NCBI GenBank assembly: GCA_947598205.1
Contig: CANQFB010000004.1
Location: 108,785-172,784 of the forward strand
Length of the DNA: 64,000 nucleotides
Origin: an uncultured Clostridia bacterium
Lineage (GTDB): Bacteria; Bacillota; Clostridia; Christensenellales; Borkfalkiaceae
Direction: 5' to 3'
Made by a program: the position numbers and the translations under genes. Of this stretch, positions 1 through 7,920 are shown piece by piece (position 1 is the first letter of the stretch; each line of letters starts with the position of its first letter). Under the pieces are notes generated by a model, which saw nothing but the letters and a program-made list of their open reading frames with translations, did no database searches and had not been told where the DNA came from.

Positions 1-623
1 TGCACCGTGGGGAAACATGCGCGGTAGATCTGCGAATTCTTCCCCACGCCGAAATTCAAAATCCCCTTGGAAGAGATGATCGGATAGACCGTCTGCGGAC
101 GGTCGGCGGACTTCACGCGGATAATGAGACGGAGTTCCTTGCAGATATGGTTGGTCTGCATGCCGAACACGCCCAGCCCGAATCCGCCGATCCCCGCGCC
201 TTCTGCCACCATTGTGCCGTTTTCATAGACTTCGTAGTTGAGAAGATCGGCAAAATCCACCACCCGCCAACTTCCGCTCTCATAGTCGATGAGCGCAAGT
301 TGCCTGCGTTCGCTGTTCACCGCAAGCATCTGTTTGCAATCGTCCGTCTTTTTGAAAGTCGCGCGGTCGCAGAAGTAGAAGATGCGCGTCGGCTCAAACC
401 CGCCCGCCCGAAGTTCGGGCATCACCTTTGCATTGACCGCTCTCTGCCCCTCCGCCCTCTTTTTCAAGTTGAGGCTGAAGCTGATCATAAAGGCGGCCGC
501 GGCGGCCGCAAACAGGCAGAAAAAGACGATGAGCACGATCACATAGGTATCTACGGCCGAATTATAGGAGCTCAACGCTTTATCCATCTCATCGTAGAGG
601 TCTGAAGAAAGTAAATTCGCCAT
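1..623 (-). CDS. Membrane-anchored protein of unknown function, partial (runs off left edge)
   Basis: Read from ATG at 623, preceded by GGAGG; the frame stays open to base 1, so about 207 N-terminal residues are present. One hydrophobic, alanine-rich membrane segment lies at about residues 26-51, followed by a basic stretch (KKRAEGQR) and a soluble domain. The soluble part holds NYEVYENG, then a Gly-rich loop (GAGIGGFGLGVFG), then CKELRLII. This resembles a region found in many Bacillota SHOCT/DUF4428-type proteins of unknown role; that link is from memory. It is a paralogue of the gene at 1013-1642, with the same order (one membrane segment, QRAVN, YEV, GG, CKEL). It is divergent from a small XRE regulator, and direct repeats overlap its promoter, so repression by that regulator is inferred. 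Confidence 0.7.
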   Translation of the reverse strand, partial: MANLLSSDLYDEMDKALSSYNSAVDTYVIVLIVFFCLFAAAAAAFMISFSLNLKKRAEGQRAVNAKVMPELRAGGFEPTRIFYFCDRATFKKTDDCKQMLAVNSERRQLALIDYESGSWRVVDFADLLNYEVYENGTMVAEGAGIGGFGLGVFGMQTNHICKELRLIIRVKSADRPQTVYPIISSKGILNFGVGKNSQIYRACFPTV

Positions 624-644
624 TTTTTCCTCCGTAAGTTTATT

Positions 645-683
645 TATAGCCCAAATTGTATCATATATAGCCCACATTGTCAA
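645..683 (-). promoter_or_regulatory. Promoter of the left-edge membrane gene with two operator-like direct repeats
   Basis: On the minus strand TTGACA (678-683) and TACAAT (655-660) are 17 bp apart. On the plus strand TATAGCCCAAATTGT (645-659) and TATAGCCCACATTGT (666-680) form a direct repeat differing at one base and offset by 21 bp, two helical turns. One copy covers -10 and the other abuts -35. This suggests binding of two repressor units on one DNA face, probably the XRE protein encoded just downstream on the plus strand. Confidence 0.6.
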
Positions 684-712
684 GCGAATTCATGCTACAT
701 TTAATGGGAAAT

Positions 713-952
713 ATGGATACGTATACTTTAGTAAAGGAGCGGCTGGAAGGGCTTTTATATGAAAAGCGGATGTCGGTGCACCGCCTTTCGCTGGAATCTT
801 CCGTGCCGTCCTCCACCATCAAAAACATTCTATACGGGAAGAGTAAAAACCCGGGTATTGTGACGCTGAAGATGCTCTGCGACGGGTTGGGCGTCACGGT
901 GACGGAATTTTTTGATACCGAAGAATTCCGCAAATTCGATCCCGATCTGTAA
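713..952 (+). CDS. XRE-family (Cro/C1-type) HTH regulator
   Basis: A small DNA-binding protein of about 79 residues consisting of one helix-turn-helix domain. Visible parts are VKERLEGLLYEKRMSV, the recognition segment SSVPSSTIKNILYGKSKNPG, and the LCDGLGVTVTEFF ending typical of Clostridial XRE proteins. In-frame starts also exist at 677 (TTG), 692 and 704; I prefer ATG 713 because it begins at the conserved domain and leaves the 666-680 repeat outside the gene. It faces away from the left-edge membrane gene and shares its short promoter region, so it probably represses that gene and itself. The gene ends in a strong hairpin. Confidence 0.75.
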   Translation: MDTYTLVKERLEGLLYEKRMSVHRLSLESSVPSSTIKNILYGKSKNPGIVTLKMLCDGLGVTVTEFFDTEEFRKFDPDL

Positions 953-982
953 AAAATTCCGCGAGGTTCTCGCGGAATTTTT
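952..982. terminator. Bidirectional intrinsic terminator
   Basis: Perfect 14-bp arms AAAAATTCCGCGAG / CTCGCGGAATTTTT with loop GTT. It lies between the convergent XRE gene and the 1013-1642 gene, so it can serve both strands. Confidence 0.85.
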
Positions 983-1012
983 GATAGGAAAGGAAAAGAT
1001 GCTTCGGGCGGG

Positions 1013-1642
1013 TCAGTTGGAAAGAGCGGGACGGAAGGGAAACATCGGGTGAAACGCCCCCATGGGATCGCTTGCGCGGAGGGTCTCCTCAAGCAGGGAG
1101 ACGGCCTCCTCCAACCCCGCGCAACACCGCCTGAAGAGGGCGGATCGGGTCGAGACAAGAAAGCCCCCGCCGATGAGACGATAGGCCGTACGACCGCCCT
1201 TGAAAATGACGATAAGAGAGAGCTCCTTGCAGACATGGGTGGGCCCGATTGCGTATGGCCCTGCGGCGAACCCGCCGAACATGCTCCCGCTTGCGATGAC
1301 CGCGCCGTCCTTGATGACCTCGTAGTCGACGAGATCGCGCCCCTCGGCGATCTGCCAAATCCCCTCCCCATAGTCGATGACCGCGAACTTCGTAAAATTT
1401 TCGTCGAAAAAGAGCTTTTGCGCGCATTCCTCCCCCCTATGACAGGCGGCGCGGTCGGGAAGGGATACGGCACGCGCGGGGAAAAAGCCCTCCCTTAAGA
1501 AGGCGCGCAAAGCGCGCCCGTTCACCGCCCTCTGCGCCCTTGCCCGCCGCCTTCGGGAGAAAAAGACGCAAGCGGCGAAGGCGGCCGCCGACACCGCGGC
1601 GCAAGCGCATATGGCGCATAATACGATCTGATACAGCTCCAT
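1013..1642 (-). CDS. Membrane-anchored protein of unknown function, paralogue of the left-edge gene
   Basis: 209 residues from ATG 1642, which has GAGGAGGG about 8 nt upstream; an in-frame extension to 1690 would run through the promoter and is rejected. One N-terminal membrane segment (about residues 5-28) is followed by RRRRARAQRAVNGRA, then a soluble domain with VDYEVIKDGAVIASG, a Gly/Ala-rich loop (MFGGFAAGPYAIG) and THVCKELSLIVIF. This order matches the partial protein at 1-623, so the two are paralogues. Function is unknown. It is divergent from the XRE gene at 1725, and palindromic sites sit in its promoter. Confidence 0.75.
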   Translation of the reverse strand: MELYQIVLCAICACAAVSAAAFAACVFFSRRRRARAQRAVNGRALRAFLREGFFPARAVSLPDRAACHRGEECAQKLFFDENFTKFAVIDYGEGIWQIAEGRDLVDYEVIKDGAVIASGSMFGGFAAGPYAIGPTHVCKELSLIVIFKGGRTAYRLIGGGFLVSTRSALFRRCCAGLEEAVSLLEETLRASDPMGAFHPMFPFRPALSN

Positions 1643-1661
1643 TGCGCCCTCCTCTTTCCCC

Positions 1662-1717
1662 ATTATAATCTTACTATTGTAAGAAGTCAATCATATTTTC
1701 TTACTTTCGTGAGAAAA
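1662..1717. promoter_or_regulatory. Intergenic promoter with two palindromic operator-like sites
   Basis: Minus-strand promoter TTGACT (1685-1690) - 17 bp - TATAAT (1662-1667). The perfect palindrome CTTAC-TATT-GTAAG (1670-1683) fills the spacer. A second palindrome, TTTTCTTAC-TTTC-GTGAGAAAA (1696-1717), has the same core with its centre 30 bp away, next to the XRE start. This is a typical layout for an XRE repressor controlling both divergent genes. Confidence 0.7.
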
Positions 1718-1724
1718 TAGCGGT

Positions 1725-1937
1725 ATGGACCGTGTGATCGAATTCGGGGAGAGCCTCAAAGAACTGCGAAAGGAGCGCAAAATGGGGCAGACGGAGCTTG
1801 CGGCGGCAATCGGCGTGAGCAAGGGGATCGTGAGCCTCTGGGAGAACGGCCTGCGCGAGCCGACGCTCTCCCACCTCATCGCGCTCGCCGATTTTTTTGA
1901 AGTTTCGCTCGACTATCTCGCCGGGAGAAATCTCTGA
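1725..1937 (+). CDS. XRE-family HTH regulator
   Basis: 70-residue single-domain Cro/C1-type protein. The helix-turn-helix is clear: LRKERKMGQTELAAAIGVSK followed by GIVSLWENGLREPTLS, then LIALADFFEVSLDYLAG, which is the classic signature. It starts at ATG 1725, eight bases after the second palindrome, and no strong Shine-Dalgarno is visible. The divergent partner is the membrane protein at 1013-1642; the palindromes between them are the likely targets. A G+C-rich hairpin with a T run follows. Confidence 0.85.
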   Translation: MDRVIEFGESLKELRKERKMGQTELAAAIGVSKGIVSLWENGLREPTLSHLIALADFFEVSLDYLAGRNL

Positions 1938-1959
1938 AGGCGCAACGAAGCAGGGCCGT

Positions 1960-1984
1960 CCGCCGCCGCGCGGGCGGTTTTTTT
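1960..1984 (+). terminator. Intrinsic terminator after XRE gene
   Basis: CCGCC...GGCGG stem followed by seven T on the plus strand. Confidence 0.7.
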
Positions 1985-2023
1985 GCGAGTCCAAAGGAAT
2001 TTTGTCAAATACCCTCATTCTGA

Positions 2024-2052
2024 TTGCAAATATTCTCAAAATATGGTAAAAT
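2024..2052 (+). promoter_or_regulatory. Promoter of the flippase-like gene
   Basis: TTGCAA (2024-2029), 17-bp spacer, TAAAAT (2047-2052). It ends 20 bases before ATG 2072, which argues against any upstream in-frame start. Confidence 0.6.
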
Positions 2053-2071
2053 AGCATGTGGAGCGTTTTTT

Positions 2072-3400
2072 ATGAAGAAGCATTTGCAAGACCAACTTCA
2101 TACCGATCCTTCCCCCGCGGACGGGAAAAAGCCGCATATCATGTCGAAAGAGGATTTCCTCGGGGCAGAAGATGAGGCCACCATGTCGGAGGGAGAGGCG
2201 CAAGAAAACCTCTCTTCCGATGGGACAAGCGGAAACGATTTCACCGACCTTGCAAAGGAAGCGGCAGAGAAGAAAAAGCAGGAAGAGAAGCGCAAGAAGC
2301 GGAATTGGTGGATCAAGACCGCCCTTCTTTTCGCGCTCATCGGCCTTTCCATCTACACGCTCTTCCCCATCACAAAGGGGATCACGGGCGAGAACGCGAT
2401 GGGATTTATCCCCATGGTGAAGGGCGCGAGCCTTCCCTATTTCTTCGTTCTCCTCGGCGTCGTCCTCCTTTACATCCTCACGGAGAGCTTCCAATATTCC
2501 TTCATTCTGAAGACTTCGACGGGCAGATTCCGCTTCAAGAGTTCCGTCAAGGTCGCCCTCCTCGGGAAGTATTACGACGCAGTGACCCCGCTCGGCACGG
2601 GCGGACAACCCTTCCAGATCTACTATCTGCACAAAAAGGATATCCCGAAGGGCGTGGCGACGGCCGTACCCATCGTGAAATACACCTTCTCGACCTTTGC
2701 GAAGGGCATTTTTTCCATCATCTTCTTCAGCCTCGTCTTCGTCATCTTGCCGCCCGAAGTCTATAAGAACCCCGGGTTTACGGCCATCTATGTGCTCGCC
2801 TGGGTCTCGATGTTTTTGAATATGCTCATTCCCGTCATCATGATCTTCGGCTCTCTCTTCCCCAAGGCGGGCAAGAAGCTCATGATCCGCATTATTGCCC
2901 TCCTTGCGAAGATGCATATCGTCAAGCGCAAATACACGATGACGAAGAAGTATGTAAACGAGATGAGCGAATACCGCCGTTCCCTCAAGGAGATCTTAAA
3001 GCGGTGGTGGATCGTCATCCCCCTTCTCCTCATCGCCCTTGTGACGGCGCTTTTCAACTTCTCCATCCCCTTCTTTACGGTGACGGCGCTCGCCAATACC
3101 GCCCCCACAGGGGAACTCTGGGCGCAGATGTTCTGCGGAGGTCTGCTCGCCTACTACTCCGCCTCCCTCCTTCCCACCCCCGGGAATTCGGGCGGGATCG
3201 AAGCCACCTCGGGCCTCGTGTTCGCCTCGGTGCTTTCCTTCGTCCCGGGCGGTGAGCACGGCGCAGTGGCCCTCTGGATCGTCATCGCATGGCGCTTCCT
3301 CACCTTCTACATCTACATCATTACGGGGATCGGGATGAACATCTTCGACATCATCCGCAGTGCGGTGAGAAACCGCCGCGCGAAAAAACAGGGGCTGTAA
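2072..3400 (+). CDS. Flippase-like integral membrane protein (MprF N-domain / UPF0104 type)
   Basis: 442 residues from ATG 2072 (GGAG upstream). A charged cytoplasmic N-terminus of about 85 residues ends in a Lys/Arg-rich block (EAAEKKKQEEKRKKR), then about eight hydrophobic segments follow. The KVALLGKYYDAVTPLGTGGQP and LLPTPGNSGGIEA motifs are the conserved glycine/proline motifs of the lysylphosphatidylglycerol synthase transmembrane domain family. In MprF this domain flips aminoacylated lipids; stand-alone members probably move lipids or lipid-linked sugars. No aminoacyl-transferase domain is present. It is a monocistronic unit with its own promoter and terminator. Confidence 0.8.
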   Translation: MKKHLQDQLHTDPSPADGKKPHIMSKEDFLGAEDEATMSEGEAQENLSSDGTSGNDFTDLAKEAAEKKKQEEKRKKRNWWIKTALLFALIGLSIYTLFPITKGITGENAMGFIPMVKGASLPYFFVLLGVVLLYILTESFQYSFILKTSTGRFRFKSSVKVALLGKYYDAVTPLGTGGQPFQIYYLHKKDIPKGVATAVPIVKYTFSTFAKGIFSIIFFSLVFVILPPEVYKNPGFTAIYVLAWVSMFLNMLIPVIMIFGSLFPKAGKKLMIRIIALLAKMHIVKRKYTMTKKYVNEMSEYRRSLKEILKRWWIVIPLLLIALVTALFNFSIPFFTVTALANTAPTGELWAQMFCGGLLAYYSASLLPTPGNSGGIEATSGLVFASVLSFVPGGEHGAVALWIVIAWRFLTFYIYIITGIGMNIFDIIRSAVRNRRAKKQGL

Positions 3401-3416
3401 CTTTTTATTGCGAAAA

Positions 3417-3454
3417 GCCGCCCGCCACATGCTGTGGCGGGCGGCGATTTTTTT
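3417..3454. terminator. Strong terminator between convergent genes
   Basis: Perfect 13-bp stem GCCGCCCGCCACA / TGTGGCGGGCGGC with loop TGC and a T7 run. It lies between the flippase-like gene and the convergent metallophosphoesterase gene. Confidence 0.9.
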
Positions 3455-3459
3455 ATCTT

Positions 3460-3927
3460 TTATGCGAGCGGGACGACGGTCGGCGTCGCCCTCCCCTTGT
3501 GCAAGACGAGGTAGCAATAACTCGGCTCGCTATAGGAGCCCAAAGCCCCCGGATTGACGCAGAGAACGCCTCCCTCCTCGCGGATGTCCGCACGGTGGGT
3601 ATGGCCGTAGAGGGCTACGGAGCACCCGAGCTCCTTCGCGCGCGCGGCGAGGCGGGAAAGTTCCCCCTTCACGCCGTATCTGTGGCCGTGGCAACAGAAG
3701 ACGCGCACGCCCTCTTCCTCGAGGACGAACTCCTCTTCGCCCGAAGAGAAATCGCAATTCCCCTCCGCGACAAACACCTTCCCGGGAAAGGCATGGCGGC
3801 ATTCGCTCATATCCGATGCGCCGTCGCCGAGGTGGATGATATAGTCGTTTTCGGCGAACAGGGGATAGAGTTTCCGAAGGGCGGCCCTCCTTCCGTGGGA
3901 ATCGGAGATGACGATAAAAGTCTTCAT
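3460..3927 (-). CDS. YfcE/MJ0936-type metallophosphoesterase
   Basis: 155 residues, full length for this small phosphodiesterase family. All metal-binding motifs are visible in order: DSHG (residues 8-11), GDGASD, GNCD, CCHGHRYG and GHTH. The family hydrolyses phosphodiesters in vitro with Mn2+; the physiological substrate is usually unknown. ATG 3927 overlaps the stop of the upstream rdgB gene by 4 bases, so the two are translationally coupled. Last gene of an ade-rdgB-phosphoesterase operon. Confidence 0.88.
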   Translation of the reverse strand: MKTFIVISDSHGRRAALRKLYPLFAENDYIIHLGDGASDMSECRHAFPGKVFVAEGNCDFSSGEEEFVLEEEGVRVFCCHGHRYGVKGELSRLAARAKELGCSVALYGHTHRADIREEGGVLCVNPGALGSYSEPSYCYLVLHKGRATPTVVPLA

Positions 3928-4484
3928 AATAACGCTTTCAGGGCGGTGAGCGCGCGCCCGCGGTGGGAGACGGCGTTCTTCTCTTCCTCCTTCGCCTCGG
4001 CAAAGGTCATGTTGAGGTCGTCAGAGAGAAAGAGCGGATCGTAGCCGAAGCCCCCTTCGCCGCGCTCCGCACCGAGGATGACGCCGAAGGTCTTGCCCTC
4101 GGCGGTCAAGGTTCTGCCGTCGGGAAAGACGAGGGCGACCGCACAGCAAAAGTGGGCGCGGCGATCCTTCTTCCCCGCAAGATTTTTGAGAAGGAGAGCG
4201 CGGTTCTCCGCATCTCCTCCGCCCGAATAGCGCGCGCTGAAAATGCCGGGCGCGCCGCCGAGGGCGTCGACCGAGAGCCCGCTGTCGTCGGCGAGGGCGG
4301 GAAGATGCAGGGCAGAAGAGACGGCCCGCGCCTTGATGAGGGCGTTTTCGAGGAAACTGTTCCCCGTCTCCTCGATCTCGCCGCAAAAGCCCGCTTCCGC
4401 GGCGGAAAGGATCTCAAACCCCTGCAAAATTTGCCGTATCTCCTGTAATTTATGGGCGTTGCCCGTGGCCGCGACAAGTTTCAT
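3924..4484 (-). CDS. rdgB: XTP/dITP (non-canonical purine NTP) pyrophosphatase
   Basis: 186 residues, normal RdgB/HAM1 length. It hydrolyses ITP, dITP and XTP to monophosphates, keeping deaminated purines out of nucleic acids. Seen: ATGNAHKLQEI at the N-terminus (nucleotide-binding TxNxxK), LADDSGLSVDALGGAPGIFS with the catalytic/metal Asp pair, FGYDPLF, and the C-terminal SHRGRAL. Start and stop overlap the neighbouring genes by 4 bases on both sides. Pairing with adenine deaminase, which makes hypoxanthine, fits a purine-deamination theme. Confidence 0.95.
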   Translation of the reverse strand: MKLVAATGNAHKLQEIRQILQGFEILSAAEAGFCGEIEETGNSFLENALIKARAVSSALHLPALADDSGLSVDALGGAPGIFSARYSGGGDAENRALLLKNLAGKKDRRAHFCCAVALVFPDGRTLTAEGKTFGVILGAERGEGGFGYDPLFLSDDLNMTFAEAKEEEKNAVSHRGRALTALKALL

Positions 4485-6205
4485 TTCTCCTCCAAGGGAA
4501 CAAAGCCGAATTTGGCGAGCTCCACAAGCCCACGGTCGGTGAGCTTCAACTCGGGAATGACGGGGAGGGACAAAAATACGAGGGTCATGAAGGGGGAATA
4601 GTCCTCCTTCACCCCCATCCGCCGCGCCCGCTCCTGAATGGCGGAGGTGCGTGCGATGACCTCCTCGGCGGGGGCGCTGCTCATGAGGCCCGCAATGTCG
4701 AGGGGGAAGACCTCTTCCCCGCCCTCAAAGACGGCCGCCATGCCGCCGCCCGCCCCTGCCAAGAGCGCAACGACCCGCGACATGGCCCCGTCGTCGTCGC
4801 CCAAAACGACGAGATTGTGGCTGTCGTGGGCGACGGAGATGCCGATCGCGCCGCCGCGAAGGCCGTAGCCCTTCACAAAGCCCAGCCCGATATTGCCCGT
4901 CTCCCTATGCCGCTCGACGACGGCGAGCTTGCAAAGATCCGTCCCCTTCACCTCCACCTTTCCCGCGGGAGGGGTGAAAAATGTCTCCCTCGTGAAGAGG
5001 GTGTGAGGCAAGATCTCAAGGGCGCGCATCCTTCCCCCGTGCGAGATCACCGAGAAACTTTCGGCCGTGACGGGCTTGATGCGAACCGTACTCTTGACGG
5101 CCGCGGGAAGATACCGCCCCTTTGTATCGAAAAGAGCCCTCCCCTCCCTTGATACGAGGACGCCCCGTTTGAAGGTTGCCCTTACATGGAAGTCTTCGAC
5201 GTCGTCAACGAGCACCATGTCTGCGATATACCCCGGTGCAACGGCTCCGACGCCCTGCAAGCGATAGCAATCTGCTATGTTCACGGTGGCCATCGGAATG
5301 GCAAATTTCGCGGGCACGCCTGCACGGACAAGCCTGCGGAGCGCATCGTCGATATGCCCCCGCTCGGAGAGATCTTTGGCGTTCTTATCGTCGGAGCAGA
5401 GCACAAAGCGGCGGAAATTGAACGCATCCACCGCCTTCGCGACGTCGGCAAGGTTCTCCGCCGAAGAGCCGCACCTCGCCTGCACAAACATGCCGCGCGC
5501 GATCTTTTCGCGGCACTCCTCGGGGGTAAGCGACTCGTGGTCGGTCAGGATCCCCGCCGTTCTATAGGCGTTGAGGGCGTCCCCCGTAAGGCCGGGCGCA
5601 TGACCGTCGACGGGTTTACGGAGCATATGCGCCGCCTCGATTTTTTTAAGGACATCCTCCTCCCCGCCGATCACCGCGGGGAAGTTCATCATCTCCCCGA
5701 GGCCGAAGAAGAGATCGCGCGCGAGCTCTCTCTCCGTCTCCGCTCCCCCGATGGAGGCGCCGCTCGTCTCGAAGGGCGTCGCGGGGATGCAGGAGGGAAG
5801 TTCGAGCATGACGTCGACGGGACAGACGCCGTCCTTCTTCACGCGAAGGAAGGCTTCCTTGAGATATTCCGCCCCTTCCACGCCGCAGACGTTGACGATC
5901 TCATGCGGATCAGCGATGACGGCCGTCGTCCCATGCGGCGAACAAAGACCCACCCATGTCTCGGGGGAGAGCATCGAACTCTCGACATGGATATGGGAAT
6001 CGATGAGCCCGGGAAGGAGTATCTTCCCCTCTCCGTCGTAGGAAGTTGCGCCCTCATAGCCTTTGCCGACGGCGACGATCGTGCCGTTTTTTACGGCAAC
6101 TTCGCCCTCCTCCATCTCCCCCGTAAACACGTTGAAGATGCGGGCGTTTTTGATGACAAGGTCGCATGGTGTGCGCTTCATCGCGCAATCGATGAGTTGC
6201 TTCAT
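4481..6205 (-). CDS. ade: Adenine deaminase
   Basis: 574 residues, standard for the amidohydrolase-family adenine deaminase that converts adenine to hypoxanthine and ammonia with a binuclear metal centre. Seen: LPGLIDSHIHVESSMLSP (metal-binding HxH), AVIADPHEIVNVCG, VDGHAPGLTGDALNAY, DHESLTPEE, and the C-terminal half with ISVAHDSHNLVVLG. ATG 6205 has AAAGGAG at a good distance. First gene of the ade-rdgB-phosphoesterase operon, with a clear promoter. Confidence 0.95.
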   Translation of the reverse strand: MKQLIDCAMKRTPCDLVIKNARIFNVFTGEMEEGEVAVKNGTIVAVGKGYEGATSYDGEGKILLPGLIDSHIHVESSMLSPETWVGLCSPHGTTAVIADPHEIVNVCGVEGAEYLKEAFLRVKKDGVCPVDVMLELPSCIPATPFETSGASIGGAETERELARDLFFGLGEMMNFPAVIGGEEDVLKKIEAAHMLRKPVDGHAPGLTGDALNAYRTAGILTDHESLTPEECREKIARGMFVQARCGSSAENLADVAKAVDAFNFRRFVLCSDDKNAKDLSERGHIDDALRRLVRAGVPAKFAIPMATVNIADCYRLQGVGAVAPGYIADMVLVDDVEDFHVRATFKRGVLVSREGRALFDTKGRYLPAAVKSTVRIKPVTAESFSVISHGGRMRALEILPHTLFTRETFFTPPAGKVEVKGTDLCKLAVVERHRETGNIGLGFVKGYGLRGGAIGISVAHDSHNLVVLGDDDGAMSRVVALLAGAGGGMAAVFEGGEEVFPLDIAGLMSSAPAEEVIARTSAIQERARRMGVKEDYSPFMTLVFLSLPVIPELKLTDRGLVELAKFGFVPLEEK

Positions 6206-6237
6206 ATCGCTCCTTTCAAGCAGATCTTATCTCCTGA

Positions 6238-6266
6238 ATTTTACCACAACTGTGCTGTGCTTTCAA
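6238..6266 (-). promoter_or_regulatory. Promoter of the ade operon
   Basis: Minus strand TTGAAA (6261-6266), 17-bp spacer, TAAAAT (6238-6243), about 30 bases before the ade start. I saw no purine riboswitch; the leader is too short. Confidence 0.65.
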
Positions 6267-6286
6267 GTTCCGCGGCAAAATTTCTG

Positions 6287-6318
6287 AAAAAAATCCCGCC
6301 TCCAAGCGGAGAGCGGGA
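6287..6318 (-). terminator. Terminator of the 349-residue membrane protein gene
   Basis: On the minus strand the stem TCCCGC-T-CTCC / GGAG-GCGGGA is followed by seven T. Confidence 0.8.
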
Positions 6319-6359
6319 CGCCCGCCCGAAAGGCAGGCCTGACTGCAATTTTTGAAAGA

Positions 6360-7409
6360 TCAATTTGCCGAAGCTGGTCTGGCGGGTTTTGTCTTCACAT
6401 GATCTGCGATCACAAGGGCAAAGTTTGCGAGCGCAAAGATGAGGATGACGATCTGTGCGGCCGACCCAAAATTCGTCCCCTTGATCCCCAAAGGTCCGAT
6501 AATTGCGGCGATGAGCCCGAACATTGCCACCGTGTCCGCAAGCCACGTCGCCCTGCGGAACTTTTTCGGTTGAATACGGGGCACAGAAAGCTGTTTGAAA
6601 TATCGGATGAGTTGCAAAACGCAGAAGAGAATGAGGCAAAGGGTCACGATGACGCCGAAGGCGCATGTGAGCAGCGCCGAACTTCCCACGATCCCGTCAG
6701 GCCCCGATGCCCCGTTGAGGTAATCGAGGAAATTCATCTCGACCTTCCCCACCTTCATAAGGGGTTGTCCCGCAAAGGCGAGCACTAAGACGGTGCAAAG
6801 CATTCCGCACGCCGTCAAGATGAAGTGCAGAAGCGTTGTTTTATCCGCGAAGGTCTCTTTCGCAACGGGCAAAAAGCGAAGAACGATCATCGCCCCGACC
6901 ATCGCCCCGCCAATCACAGCGCCTGCGATCGCTCCCGCATTCAAACGGTATCCCATCGGTTCGCCTGCATAGAGGGCGAGAATGGCCACTTGCGTAAAGA
7001 GGAAGGCGGCATATGCACCGTAAGCGCTCCCGCACGCCTTGCTGAAATCCTTTGATTTTGTGCCGCGGACAAACGTGACAATGCCGCGGATGAGCACCAC
7101 GAGAAGGGCGATGAGCATGCCCACGACGGAGACGGTCGCCAGCACATACCGAAGAAGGGTGCCGAGATCGGGTCCCGTCGTTGTTCCCATTAGTTTGATG
7201 AGGGTGTCCCACGAAGATCCCGCGGAAAAGTTGAAGAATTCAAAGACGCCGAATCCCTCTCCGTGCCCCGCCGTGAGGCCGCCGAGACAGCCGCAGACGA
7301 TCGAGATCGCGATAACGACAAGCCCCAAGATGCCCGCAATGAGCGAAAATTTCCCGCTCTTTTGCCCGTTCGCACCGCTCTCCGGTGCGACGCCGATAGT
7401 GTTTTCCAT
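6360..7409 (-). CDS. Polytopic membrane protein of unknown function
   Basis: 349 residues with about nine hydrophobic segments and short loops; no family motif I recognise. ATG 7409 is preceded by AGGAG. Segments include FSLIAGILGLVVIAISIVCG, VLATVSVVGMLIALLVVLI and the Gly/Ala-rich AGAIAGAVIGGAMVGAMIV. The C-terminus is short and basic. It is divergent from an XRE regulator, and the promoter carries three evenly spaced palindromes, so it is probably under tight repression. It may be a transporter or stress-sensing membrane protein; nothing seen distinguishes these. Confidence 0.7.
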   Translation of the reverse strand: MENTIGVAPESGANGQKSGKFSLIAGILGLVVIAISIVCGCLGGLTAGHGEGFGVFEFFNFSAGSSWDTLIKLMGTTTGPDLGTLLRYVLATVSVVGMLIALLVVLIRGIVTFVRGTKSKDFSKACGSAYGAYAAFLFTQVAILALYAGEPMGYRLNAGAIAGAVIGGAMVGAMIVLRFLPVAKETFADKTTLLHFILTACGMLCTVLVLAFAGQPLMKVGKVEMNFLDYLNGASGPDGIVGSSALLTCAFGVIVTLCLILFCVLQLIRYFKQLSVPRIQPKKFRRATWLADTVAMFGLIAAIIGPLGIKGTNFGSAAQIVILIFALANFALVIADHVKTKPARPASAN

Positions 7410-7456
7410 ACAATAACTCCTCTCTTGTCAATTTCCGCTTCAGCGGAGTTGTCTCT

Positions 7457-7519
7457 ATTATAACTCATTTGAGTTTACTTATCAACTGTTTTGAGTTATT
7501 AAAATAACCCATTTTCGTT
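7457..7519. promoter_or_regulatory. Promoter with three 14-bp palindromic operator-like sites at 22-bp spacing
   Basis: Sites: AACTCATTTGAGTT (7462-7475), AACTGTTTTGAGTT (7484-7497) and AACCCATTTTCGTT (7506-7519), each offset by exactly 22 bp. The first is a perfect inverted repeat; the others are degenerate. The minus-strand promoter TTGATA (7480-7485) - 17 bp - TATAAT (7457-7462) holds site 1 in its spacer and site 2 across -35. Site 3 lies near the XRE gene. Equal two-turn spacing suggests cooperative repressor binding. Confidence 0.75.
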
Positions 7520-7551
7520 ATAAAATAGCGCAAAAGGGGGAAAATTTTTGC

Positions 7552-7851
7552 ATGATGAACATTCTCGATCGGATAGACGAACTCCGTAAGGCACGCGGGT
7601 GGTCGATCAACAATCTTGCCATGGAGGCGATGCTCACGCAGTCCACCGTCAACAATCTCTATTCGCGTAAATCCGAACCTAAACTTTCGACGCTCCGCGC
7701 GATCTGCGGCGCATTCGGGATCACCCTCTCCGAGTTTTTTGCAGAGGAGGACGGCGAGGGCGGGACGTGCGCCGAACTTCACCGCCGCATCGACCGTATG
7801 ACGCCCGCACGGCGCGAGGCCCTGCTCGCCTTTCTCGACGCGATGCGTTAA
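7552..7851 (+). CDS. XRE-family HTH regulator
   Basis: 99 residues (second ATG at 7555). Helix-turn-helix ARGWSINNLAMEAMLTQSTV followed by NNLYSRKSEPKLSTLRAICG, then AFGITLSEFFAEE, and a C-terminal extension with RMTPARREALLAFLD, typical of Clostridial regulators. It shares the three-palindrome region with the divergent membrane protein gene, so autoregulation plus repression of that gene is inferred. It is the third such pair in the first 8 kb. Confidence 0.85.
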   Translation: MMNILDRIDELRKARGWSINNLAMEAMLTQSTVNNLYSRKSEPKLSTLRAICGAFGITLSEFFAEEDGEGGTCAELHRRIDRMTPARREALLAFLDAMR

Positions 7852-7865
7852 CCTCTTTCTAAAGA

Positions 7866-7902
7866 TAAAAAAGCCCGCCTCACACACGAAGCGGGTTTTT
7901 TT
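7866..7902. terminator. Bidirectional terminator
   Basis: GCCCGC (7873-7878) and GCGGGT (7891-7896) flanked by A and T runs, between the XRE gene and the convergent P-type ATPase gene. Confidence 0.8.
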
Positions 7903-7920
7903 CTTTCATTTAATCTTTCT

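Noticed and set aside
6206..6359. Purine riboswitch before ade
   Set aside because: The leader between promoter and start is about 25-30 bases, too short for an aptamer.
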